Positions 1 through 7,417 of a DNA stretch of 11,852 bases are shown here, piece after piece. Each line of letters begins with the position of its first letter. Within the stretch, counting starts at the first letter, position 1. Made by a program: the position numbers and the translations under genes. Origin of the DNA: an uncultured Bacteroides sp. (lineage in GTDB: Bacteria > Bacteroidota > Bacteroidia > Bacteroidales > Bacteroidaceae); assembly GCA_900546355.1 (NCBI GenBank), contig URCM01000094.1, positions 1 to 11,852 on the forward strand. The letters run 5' to 3'. The notes beneath the pieces are model-generated. The model searched no databases, was not told the origin of the DNA, and saw only the letters and a program-made list of their open reading frames with translations.

Positions 1-58
1 TGCCTCAAAAACTCATCCCAAATCATCGCACGATAAATTCAAAACAGCTTCTCAGAAA
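1..58. repeat. Left copy of 58-base flanking inverted repeat
   Basis: Bases 1-58 match the reverse complement of 11792-11849 with three mismatches (positions 17, 28 and 48), all transitions. The outer end reads TGCCTCAAAAACTCAT and the inner end CTCAGAAA, after which similarity stops abruptly. The match starts at the window edge, so the repeat may extend further outward. There is no ORF in it and no transposase nearby. It could be the inner end of an insertion sequence lying outside the window, a non-autonomous element end, or an old duplication. The repeat itself is certain; its nature is not. Confidence 0.9.
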
Positions 59-127
59 TGGATTGCGAAAAGTTCCATGTGTTTTTTACCGGACACAGAG
101 CCGCAGAAGCACAAGGTTTTTATTTTT

Positions 128-180
128 TGAATGTCCGCAGACATCCCATGAACTGTAGGTGAGAGAGCTGCGGACATTCA
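128..180 (-). terminator. Hairpin after the last gene, probable transcript end
   Basis: A perfect 13-base inverted repeat (128-140 and 168-180; minus-strand second arm CTGCGGACATTCA) with a 27-base loop lies 9 bases after the S9 peptidase stop. Its position suggests a 3' end or terminator for the minus-strand operon. In minus-strand RNA the stem is followed by an A-rich tract (AAAAAATAAAAA) rather than a U tract, so it is not a textbook intrinsic terminator. It may instead protect the 3' end or act with a factor. The stem is clear; its role is inferred. Confidence 0.45.
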
Positions 181-189
181 TAAAAGCGG

Positions 190-2436
190 TTATTTGCCTG
201 TCTTCACGTCGCTCCATGCCGGAGGATTGACACCCATCAGGTGGCGCACAAAGAAGTCGTAACGTTTGTGCTCGCCGAAAGCTTCGCCCATGGTGTGGTG
301 CGCTCCGGGGACGACTACCAGTTCGAAATCTTTGTTGGCTTTGATCAGCGCATTGACCACTTGCATGGTGGAGGCAGGGTCTACGTTGTCGTCCAGTTCG
401 CCTACCACCAACATCAGCGGGCGAGTCAGCAGGTGGGCGTTTTCCACGTTCGAGCATTCCTTGTATGAATCGTCTATCGGATAGCCCATCCACAGTTCGT
501 TCCACCAAATCTTATCCATGCGGTTGTCGTGGCATCCGCAAGCCGAGTAGGCGGCTTTGTAGAATTCAGGATGCATCAGGACGGCGTTCAGTGCCTCTTG
601 TCCGCCGGCCGAACATCCGAAGATACCTACACGGTCGAGGTCAATGTACGGATACTTCTGCGCAAGGGCTTTCAGCCAGGCAATGTGGTCTGCCAGTCCG
701 GAGTCTTTCAGGTTCTTGTAGCATACTTCCTCAAACTCTTTCGAGCGGAACGAAGTGGTCATGCCGTCTACCTGCACCACGATGAAGCCCAGTTCGGCAA
801 TCGCCGACATGTAGCCGTTGAAAGGTGAGAAGGTCTTGGGCACGTACTGGTCGCCCGGACCAGAGTAGATGTATTCGATAACAGGGTATTTCTTCGAAGC
901 GTCGAAGTTGGACGGACGGTAGACAATGCCCCACATATCGGTCTTGCCGTCGCGTCCTTTGGCTGCGAATACTTCGGGAGCTTTCCAGCCGTTGGCTATA
1001 AGTTTCGAAATATCGGCTTTTTCCAGTTCCATCATCACTTTGCCGTTTTCCGCGTTGCGCAGTACGGCTATAGGAGCCTGGTCTACTTTGGAATAGACAT
1101 CTACCAAGTATTTATGGTCTGATGAATACCATGCTTTGTGCATTCCCTCCTCAGGAGTCAGTTCTTTCATGCCTTTGCCATCGAAGCCGATGCGGTAATA
1201 ATGTATCAGATACGGGTCTTCGTCTTTGTTCACCCCGTTGGCCGAGAAATAAATCTGCTGGTTGGCTTCGTCGACGTATTGCACTTCGCGTACGTACCAC
1301 TCGCCTTTGGTGATTTGGTTGATGGGGCTTGCCGTAGCGCGGTCGTATAGATACAGGTGGTTGTAGTTATCCCGTTCACTCGACCAGATGATACGTTTGC
1401 CGTCGTTCAGGTAGTAGCGGTAGATGCGCGGATAGTTGACGTATTTTTCTTCCTTTTCTTCGATAAGCGGGCGTACGCTGCCATCAGTTACCGACATTTC
1501 GAGTACCCGGTAGACTTTGTGTCCGCGTTCGTTGTATTCGAAGGTAATTCCTTTGCTGTCGTTGTTCCATATAGGTCCGTACAGTTCATACTGGTGGCTG
1601 AAGAGTTCGGTAGAAGGTATCAGCCGTTTGCCGTCTTCCACCCCGAAGATGCAAGGCACCTTGAAGGGCAGTTCATCGCCCGGTTTGGCGTATTCTTGCT
1701 TGTGCAGTTTGGGCTGAAGCTGGTCGGCTGGTGATGATTCCACGTAGTATACATACCGTTTCTCGGTAGGGCGGATGCGGCAAGAGGCTACATACTTCGA
1801 GTCTGGCGACCAATAGATATACGATGAGTAATAGTTTGCCATCGTGCCGTCCTGGCTCAGTTGCTTTTCTTCACCGGTTTTGATATTGCGTACGCATACG
1901 TTGTCGTTTTTGATGAAAGCCACATACTTGCCATCGGGCGAAGTGACGGGTGCTCCCTCTTTTTCGTCATCCCGTTCCATCCAGTGGCGTTGCGGTCCCG
2001 GTGCAGGAAGGTTGCCTTCCTCGGTCAGCTTGTTGTGGGTAATGTCGAAGCACCAGCGCTTTCCTTCAAAAACGAAGCGCAAGGTGTCCAGGCTTTGCGA
2101 CACGCGGCATCCGCGGATGGGAAGCTGCATCGGGTCGATTTCTTTGCTTGTGCTTGCGGCAAGGGATGCCGATAACTTGTTTGAGTCGAATAAAAGAGCG
2201 CGTTTCTTCTCGCTGGCATCTACTTTCACGTATTCCTCACCTTCGGGGGTATTTCGTATGTACCAAAAACAATCGGTGCCTTCTATCCACTGCGGGTTTA
2301 CGTTGCTGTAGTATACTGATTTCGGACTGTATTTTTCGCGCAGCCCGTAAGCGCGGTTGTAATCTTCTAATGTGCCTTGCGCCCAAGCCGCACCGCTAAT
2401 CAGGAGTGCGGCGGTAGTGAGTATGGAATATTTCAT
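190..2436 (-). CDS. Secreted S9 family (DPP IV-like) serine peptidase
   Basis: A 748-residue periplasmic or secreted peptidase. Residues 1-20 form a type I signal peptide ending AWAQ. Residues ~40-490 are a DPP IV-type beta-propeller with WSPD-like blades, and ~500-740 an alpha/beta hydrolase domain. The nucleophile is Ser609 in GCSAGG. The acid is likely Asp683 (GELDDNVDP), the base His713 (PGAHHTM), and Tyr524 (YSGPGDQ) matches the oxyanion tyrosine of DPP IV. S9 enzymes mostly cut after proline, often releasing short peptides. The Glu-Glu pair that anchors the substrate N-terminus in classical DPP IV is not visible before the WSPD blade at ~210, so strict dipeptidyl activity is uncertain. 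It is the last gene of the cluster, 138 bases after GH127 and separated by a long hairpin. With the arabinosidases upstream it may trim a proline-rich, deglycosylated backbone (inference). The start at 2436 is fixed by the signal peptide. Family call firm; exact specificity open. Confidence 0.93.
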   Translation of the reverse strand: MKYSILTTAALLISGAAWAQGTLEDYNRAYGLREKYSPKSVYYSNVNPQWIEGTDCFWYIRNTPEGEEYVKVDASEKKRALLFDSNKLSASLAASTSKEIDPMQLPIRGCRVSQSLDTLRFVFEGKRWCFDITHNKLTEEGNLPAPGPQRHWMERDDEKEGAPVTSPDGKYVAFIKNDNVCVRNIKTGEEKQLSQDGTMANYYSSYIYWSPDSKYVASCRIRPTEKRYVYYVESSPADQLQPKLHKQEYAKPGDELPFKVPCIFGVEDGKRLIPSTELFSHQYELYGPIWNNDSKGITFEYNERGHKVYRVLEMSVTDGSVRPLIEEKEEKYVNYPRIYRYYLNDGKRIIWSSERDNYNHLYLYDRATASPINQITKGEWYVREVQYVDEANQQIYFSANGVNKDEDPYLIHYYRIGFDGKGMKELTPEEGMHKAWYSSDHKYLVDVYSKVDQAPIAVLRNAENGKVMMELEKADISKLIANGWKAPEVFAAKGRDGKTDMWGIVYRPSNFDASKKYPVIEYIYSGPGDQYVPKTFSPFNGYMSAIAELGFIVVQVDGMTTSFRSKEFEEVCYKNLKDSGLADHIAWLKALAQKYPYIDLDRVGIFGCSAGGQEALNAVLMHPEFYKAAYSACGCHDNRMDKIWWNELWMGYPIDDSYKECSNVENAHLLTRPLMLVVGELDDNVDPASTMQVVNALIKANKDFELVVVPGAHHTMGEAFGEHKRYDFFVRHLMGVNPPAWSDVKTGK

Positions 2437-2462
2437 TGGTTTGTCGGGTTTATATTGTGCAG

Positions 2463-2564
2463 GTAACGTATTAAGGAGAGAAAGGAAGCGAAGTTCGAAT
2501 ATAAGCTTTATTTTTTAGCGATATCATCCAAATTTTACTTCCTTTCTCTCCTTTAATACGTTAC
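2463..2564. repeat. Long intergenic inverted repeat (26/27-base arms)
   Basis: Arms at 2463-2488 (GTAACGTATTAAGGAGAG onward) and 2538-2564 are reverse complements of each other apart from one extra T in the right arm. They enclose a 49-base AT-rich loop. The structure fills most of the spacer between the GH127 stop and the S9 peptidase start. In minus-strand RNA it would form a very stable stem-loop with purine-rich AAAGGAGAGAAAGG in the first arm. No U tract follows either arm, so it is not a standard terminator. Possible roles are 3'-end protection of the GH operon mRNA, tuning of S9 expression, or a small mobile or invertible element. Confidence 0.9.
2467..2535 (-). promoter_or_regulatory. 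Degenerate copy of the shared activator motif before the S9 gene
   Basis: On the minus strand 2535-2517 reads TTTGGATGATATCGCT, resembling the GGACGATATTCGCAT motif upstream of GH97 with one substitution and one deleted base in the core. Its first G is 93 bases before the S9 start codon; the two good copies are 88 and 96 bases before theirs. At the matching -7 position (2474-2467) the sequence is TTAATACG, a poor match to TTnnTTTG. The motif lies in the hairpin loop and the putative -7 lies in its arm. It may be a weak or decayed promoter, or chance. Confidence 0.3.
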
Positions 2565-2574
2565 TACTTGAATA

Positions 2575-4983
2575 CTATTTCACTTCCCATTCATAAATTC
2601 CGGAAGCGTTTTTCTCTGGTAATACGACTTCCAATTTGACGGCTTTGGTTTTGACCGGTTCGAAATCAACAATGTTCGGGTCGCCTTTCTTTACGCCGTA
2701 GCCGTTCAGGTTCTGAACCGGAGTCCATGCACCTGCTGCGTCCTTGTAGTAAATCTTCCATGACTTCGGGACACGGCATCCGCCCCATGGAGCGTCATCG
2801 AACCAATAAACCGTAGAGCTGGAGACGGTCATTTCTTCAGGGAACTCGTATGAAATCCATTCGGTTGTCCCTTCTTTAGGCCACCAATGATAATAAGGAA
2901 TGGTACGGTCGTTCTCATCTTTTGGCACCAGTCCGTCGGAGATAGAAGAAAGCGATGAACCTTTGTGAGATGCATCTACCTTGCTTTTCGATGCCAATGT
3001 GGGGATAGCTGTCGGACGGGTAGCGTTTACTTCATAAGGCAACCATACCGCCATGTTGCCCGAACCACGATGTGCCCATGCGTAGTAAGGAATCAGGGTC
3101 AGTGTATGGTCTTTTGCAACGAGGCGTCCGTTGTTGTCATATTCCAGGGTTTGTGCCTGAGTTTTGATTTCATTGATGCCGTACAGCAGGTCGGGTTTGC
3201 TCACCACTTCAAATTTCGGTGTGCGGTTCATCAGGATGCTCAGTACGTCGAAGTCGTTGTCGGGCCATTCGGCACAATATACAATCGGGCCTCTTTCTAT
3301 CGCAATGCGTCCACGGTCGGCTTCCACTTTGTTGTTGGCTTTGACGGTGCGCGGTTCCATGTCGAAGTGCACTTCCACCTGGTCGCCTTTCTTCCATTTC
3401 CGGTCGATGGTGAAATATCCTTGCTGCAGTTCAGCATTCATTTCCTCACCGTTTACTTTCACGCTGTATTTGGGACGCAGTCCGTCAGTGTACATATACA
3501 GGTCGCTCGGCACGACTTGATTTTGTACCCAGCCCGGTATGCGGACTTTCATGGCGAATTGTCCGGCACTGTTGCGGTCTACGGTGATGGTGACATCTCC
3601 GTTCCAAGGATACGAAGTGGTTTGTGACAGTTCTACTTTCTTGCCGTTAACTTTCAGTGTCGCGTTGTTCGACATGAAAAGGTTGACGTATACATTGCGG
3701 TCTTTTACAGCATATACATATCCCGGAAGCGAAGGAATAAAGCGACAGATGTTCGACGGGCAGCAAGCACATCCGAACCAGGGCTGACGCTGGTGTTGTC
3801 CCATAGATTCCAAGGGATTGGGATAGAAGAATCCTCCGCCGTCGAGCGATACGCCCGAAATCAATCCATTGTAAAGCGTACGTTCCAGTACATCGTAATA
3901 TTTGGCGTCGCCATGCAACAGGAAGAGGCGGTAATTGACATACACATTACCGATAGCCGCACAGGTTTCGCAGTAAGCCGACATATTGGGCAGTTCGTAG
4001 TTGGCTCCGAAAGCCTCGCCGTTGCTGGTGGCTCCGATACCGCCGGTAATGTAGAGCTTCTTGCCTACAATGTTGTCCCAAATGCGGTCGATGGCATGTA
4101 CATACGATGTGTCTCCTGTCAGGGCTGCCACATCTGCCATGCCGGCATACATATAAGTGGCCCGCACGGCGTGTCCTACCGCTTCGTCTTGTTCGATGAC
4201 CGGTTTGTGTGCCTGGCTGTATTCGTCACGACGTGATGTGTAGCCACGTTTGTCGAGGAAGAATTTGGCTTGTTTCAGGTATTTTTCATCACCGGTGACA
4301 AGGTATAGCTTGGCAAGTGCCATTTCGGCTATCTGATGTCCCGGTACACGTACCACTTGGTTGGGGCCGTCGCCTATTTCACGGCATACACAGTCGGCAT
4401 AACGGATGGCTATGTCGAGGAAATTACGTTTTCCGGTAGCCTGGTAGTGGGCGATAGCGCCTTCTATCATGTGTCCTAAGTTATAGAATTCGTGGCTCAA
4501 CTCCTCTACTTTCTCCCAGCGTTTGCTTCCTGCCCATTCGTGCGGGTGTTTGGGGTTCATCGTGCGTGAGGTATACAGGTAGCCGTCGGGTTCTTGCGCG
4601 GCGGCAACGATGGTCAGCACACTGTCGATGTATTTTTCCAGTTTCTTGTCGGGATAGGTTTGCAGCAGGTAGCTGGCTCCTTCGATGGTTTTATATACAT
4701 CGGTATCATCGAAAGACAATCCGCCTACCTTGATGGTATCACTTGGATGGGCGGCCATCTCAAAATTTTTATAACGTCCCGTCTCTTCGCATTTGCTGAA
4801 TGCCAACGGAATGGTTGTTTCACGGCTTGCTTTCAGCCGTTGTCCCCAAAATGAATCTGTAATTTTTACAGAAGTGAACGGAACGGGGTCGATAGGATAC
4901 CCATGTGCCGCCGTTCCCTTTTGTGCGTATGCTCCTCCTGTTACGATAGAAAAGAGCAAAGCGGAAATCATCAGTTTTTTCAT
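2575..4983 (-). CDS. GH127 beta-L-arabinofuranosidase with C-terminal discoidin-like domain
   Basis: An 802-residue secreted glycosidase. Residues 1-20 are a signal peptide (GGAYAQ). Residues ~30-655 match the GH127 (DUF1680) fold, an alpha/alpha-barrel followed by beta-sandwich domains, ending near the typical IPYYAWAHRG. The zinc-thiolate site of the family is present: Glu339 and Cys341 (CETC) and Cys407-Cys408 (GCACCPSN). These correspond to Glu338, Cys340, Cys417 and Cys418 of Bifidobacterium HypBA1, whose Cys417 is the nucleophile. Glu323 in GEAFG matches the acid/base Glu322. Known members remove non-reducing beta-L-arabinofuranose, notably from Hyp-linked arabino-oligosaccharides of extensin. 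Residues ~660-802, absent from the 658-residue HypBA1, look like an F5/8C-type carbohydrate-binding domain (DGLVPKDEND, EWISYEFP, WKIYYKD). It sits 25 bases after GH43 and is likely co-transcribed with it. Family call strong. Some GH127 members act on other sugars such as aceric acid, so the substrate is not proven. Confidence 0.94.
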   Translation of the reverse strand: MKKLMISALLFSIVTGGAYAQKGTAAHGYPIDPVPFTSVKITDSFWGQRLKASRETTIPLAFSKCEETGRYKNFEMAAHPSDTIKVGGLSFDDTDVYKTIEGASYLLQTYPDKKLEKYIDSVLTIVAAAQEPDGYLYTSRTMNPKHPHEWAGSKRWEKVEELSHEFYNLGHMIEGAIAHYQATGKRNFLDIAIRYADCVCREIGDGPNQVVRVPGHQIAEMALAKLYLVTGDEKYLKQAKFFLDKRGYTSRRDEYSQAHKPVIEQDEAVGHAVRATYMYAGMADVAALTGDTSYVHAIDRIWDNIVGKKLYITGGIGATSNGEAFGANYELPNMSAYCETCAAIGNVYVNYRLFLLHGDAKYYDVLERTLYNGLISGVSLDGGGFFYPNPLESMGQHQRQPWFGCACCPSNICRFIPSLPGYVYAVKDRNVYVNLFMSNNATLKVNGKKVELSQTTSYPWNGDVTITVDRNSAGQFAMKVRIPGWVQNQVVPSDLYMYTDGLRPKYSVKVNGEEMNAELQQGYFTIDRKWKKGDQVEVHFDMEPRTVKANNKVEADRGRIAIERGPIVYCAEWPDNDFDVLSILMNRTPKFEVVSKPDLLYGINEIKTQAQTLEYDNNGRLVAKDHTLTLIPYYAWAHRGSGNMAVWLPYEVNATRPTAIPTLASKSKVDASHKGSSLSSISDGLVPKDENDRTIPYYHWWPKEGTTEWISYEFPEEMTVSSSTVYWFDDAPWGGCRVPKSWKIYYKDAAGAWTPVQNLNGYGVKKGDPNIVDFEPVKTKAVKLEVVLPEKNASGIYEWEVK

Positions 4984-5008
4984 GGTTGTGTATTTTTATG
5001 TGGATTAA

Positions 5009-7411
5009 TTATTTTTCGAATGGAATCCATTCATCCCATAGTTTCAGCGAATGCAGGTATCCGGTGAACGGCCATGCGTTTTCAGCGTTCAGTCCCAATG
5101 TTACAAATTGGATGGGTTTCACCAGGATTTGAATGTCTTTACTGCTGATGAGCCGATCGTTTATGTATACTTTTTCGGTTCTTCCGTCGAATTCTACATA
5201 GATGTGTTGCCATTTGCCTGCCAGAGCGGCTGCATCTTTGTAGCCTACGTCTTCATACCAGCCGTAATGGTTCAGCATGCCGCAGCGCGGTTCGGTGCCG
5301 TTGACCAACATGATTTTCTCTAATTCATCGTGGCTGCTGGTAAAGTCGGCTATGCATTCGTTTTCGCTCAGTTCGGGATTCCATATCCAGGCTTCCAGGG
5401 TATAAGGCGCATTGTCGGCCAAGGTAGCCGGAAGCGGGAAGCTGGAGCGGAACACTTGTTTGCCTTCGAAGCTGAAAGCTTTCTTTCCTTCTACCTCTTT
5501 GACGATTGCCGGAGCGTCTTGTGCTTCGAATACACCTTCGATGCCTTTGTTGGGGATGTAGGCTACAGTATCGCCTGCGGTAAAATCATCGGCAGAGAGC
5601 GACACGAGTAATCCTTGTTTGTGACGGTCGGACGGCTGTATGCGCACCAGTCCGGTAGTGGCATCGTATTGTTTTTCTGCCTCTTCCTGCTTCCAGTTGT
5701 AATAGCGGAAATTGGTTAGTGTCAGCGGTTCATTTCCTGCTTCAATGCGGATACCACCGTTGGTCAGATAGCTGTCGGCGTCTGTTGATGTCCATTGGGA
5801 GTCTTTGTATATCCATACGGTCGCTGTATGTGCTTGGGTAGGCTTCAATACCGGCGATGTGTATTCTAATACGCTACCCGGTGCCAATACGATGGCCTCC
5901 TGGCCTTTCAAGCGTTGGCGGCTGATTTGTCCGGCTTTCAGTCGGAAAGTTCCTCCCAGCATACCGCCGTCATTTTTCCATTCTGTCCCGTTCCAGTCTT
6001 CTCCCGAAAGCCCCATCCATAATTGAGGCGAGGCTGTTTCGTATGCGCCGAACACTTTGATGTTCCACAACGCTCCGGCAAATCCGTTCTTTTGTGTACC
6101 CGTAGTGGTCAGGCGGATGTAGCGGGCCTGGGTATCACCGAAGTCTACCATCGGGCTTCCTGCCAAGTAGTTTGAGCGTTTGTCGGCAAATACAGTCCAT
6201 GTCTTGCCATCGACAGACGTTTCAATGACATATTGGTAATAAGACGTGCCGTATTCGAACTGAGTCCAGATGGTTTTTACGGTTTCTACCTTTTGCAAGT
6301 CGATTTCAATCCACTCTTGTCCCATGCCGCGCGGACGCCAAAGTGTACCGTTGTTGTCGTCTACGGCATATTCAGGCAGGAAATGGTCATCGTAATAAGA
6401 TGAGGCACGTACAGGTTTACGGTAAGCCAGGTTGGGCGAGGTCAGTATGCTTTTACCCAGTTTGCCTATACCGCTGTGGGTACCTTCTATCGGTTCGATG
6501 GTTCCGTCAGCACGAAAAGTCAGTTTGTCGATGCACACTTGGCGATGGAATCCACGGGTAGAGTGCGGATTGTCATGCCGGTGGTAAACGATGTAGTAGT
6601 CGTCCCCTTCTTGCAGTATGCTGTGATGTCCGGGTCCGTGTATCGTGCCGTCTGCCGAAGTCTTCAAGATGGTTCCTTTATATGTATAAGGTCCCAGAGG
6701 ACTGGTGGCTGTGGCGTATTGTACGTGGTAGGTGCTGTCGTGGCACGAGTCGGACGAATACATGAAGTAATAGATGCCGTCTTTCTTCATGACAAACGGT
6801 GCTTCGAAGAAATCGGTTACTTCCGTATTCGGTATCAGGCGGGTTTCGCTGAATCCTTTCAGGTCGGGGGTCATCTTTCCGGCACCACATCCGAATCCTT
6901 TGTAGATGCCCCATGTACCCCAATACAAGTATACCGAGCCGTCATCGTCTACAAACGTTTGTCCGTCCAATGTGATGGCGTTTTTTACAAAGCGGTCGGG
7001 CACCAATACGGCTTCGCTTTCTCCCAAGATGTTTTTCCAGGGGCCACGCGGTGTCTTTGCAATGCCTTCATACAGGTTGCAAGGCTGGCAATAGAACAAA
7101 CGGTACGTGCCGTCGGTATGCTGCATGACATCGGGTGCCCATATCCAGTGGCTGTCGGGCCAGTTCATGGGCATGAGTGTCCAGTTTTCGAAATCCTTGC
7201 TGCACCATAATTGCGAAGGACCGAATCCTGCACCGCTTCCGTCGGTAGTGGCATATATATAATAGGTGTCCCCGAATTTCTTGACGGTAGGGTCGGCAAA
7301 ATAGCCTGGCAGGAAAGGATTTCCCGCTCCCGGCGTGTTCCATTTCACTTCTTGCGCTTGCGTGGTCAATGCTGTGCCGGTCAGCAGCAGGGTGTACAAT
7401 AGCTTTTTCAT
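5009..7411 (-). CDS. GH43 glycosidase with F5/8C and LamG-like domains
   Basis: An 800-residue secreted enzyme with signal peptide 1-19 (LTTQAQ). Residues ~30-318 form a GH43 five-bladed propeller with the three catalytic acids: general base Asp40 (YFADPTV), pKa-modulating Asp149 (ITLDGQTF) and general acid Glu203 (FFEAPFV). Residues ~326-457 are an F5/8 type C carbohydrate-binding domain (ASSYYDDHFLPEYAVDDN, EWIEIDL, YIRLTTTG). Residues ~460-640 are a beta-rich linker module I do not recognise. Residues ~640-795 are a LamG/concanavalin-like domain (YTLEAWIW, GKWQHIYVEFDG, ending LHSLKLWDEW). GH43 enzymes are mostly alpha-L-arabinofuranosidases or beta-xylosidases. Beside a GH127 enzyme, an alpha-L-arabinofuranosidase removing the capping Araf is the best guess; the subfamily cannot be assigned by eye. 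Only 6 bases separate it from the GH97 stop, so tight co-translation is likely. Start supported by the signal peptide. Confidence 0.92.
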   Translation of the reverse strand: MKKLLYTLLLTGTALTTQAQEVKWNTPGAGNPFLPGYFADPTVKKFGDTYYIYATTDGSGAGFGPSQLWCSKDFENWTLMPMNWPDSHWIWAPDVMQHTDGTYRLFYCQPCNLYEGIAKTPRGPWKNILGESEAVLVPDRFVKNAITLDGQTFVDDDGSVYLYWGTWGIYKGFGCGAGKMTPDLKGFSETRLIPNTEVTDFFEAPFVMKKDGIYYFMYSSDSCHDSTYHVQYATATSPLGPYTYKGTILKTSADGTIHGPGHHSILQEGDDYYIVYHRHDNPHSTRGFHRQVCIDKLTFRADGTIEPIEGTHSGIGKLGKSILTSPNLAYRKPVRASSYYDDHFLPEYAVDDNNGTLWRPRGMGQEWIEIDLQKVETVKTIWTQFEYGTSYYQYVIETSVDGKTWTVFADKRSNYLAGSPMVDFGDTQARYIRLTTTGTQKNGFAGALWNIKVFGAYETASPQLWMGLSGEDWNGTEWKNDGGMLGGTFRLKAGQISRQRLKGQEAIVLAPGSVLEYTSPVLKPTQAHTATVWIYKDSQWTSTDADSYLTNGGIRIEAGNEPLTLTNFRYYNWKQEEAEKQYDATTGLVRIQPSDRHKQGLLVSLSADDFTAGDTVAYIPNKGIEGVFEAQDAPAIVKEVEGKKAFSFEGKQVFRSSFPLPATLADNAPYTLEAWIWNPELSENECIADFTSSHDELEKIMLVNGTEPRCGMLNHYGWYEDVGYKDAAALAGKWQHIYVEFDGRTEKVYINDRLISSKDIQILVKPIQFVTLGLNAENAWPFTGYLHSLKLWDEWIPFEK

Positions 7412-7417
7412 GGTTCT

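Noticed and set aside
86..508. 140-codon minus-strand open frame running past the S9 stop
   Set aside because: Overlaps the 3' end of the S9 gene in another frame and runs through the hairpin; protein is low-complexity Arg/Ser rich with no family resemblance.
2463..2564. Classical phase-variable invertible promoter
   Set aside because: Arms suit inversion, but the 49-base loop is much shorter than known Bacteroides invertible promoters, there is no good -7 element in the loop, and no recombinase nearby. Kept only as an alternative.
2965..3627. 220-codon plus-strand open frame
   Set aside because: Antisense to the GH127 core, with no domain or credible start context; shadow of a real gene.
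6476..7210. 244-codon plus-strand open frame
   Set aside because: Lies wholly antisense to the GH43 gene, has no signal or recognisable domain, and its composition is that of a reverse-frame shadow.
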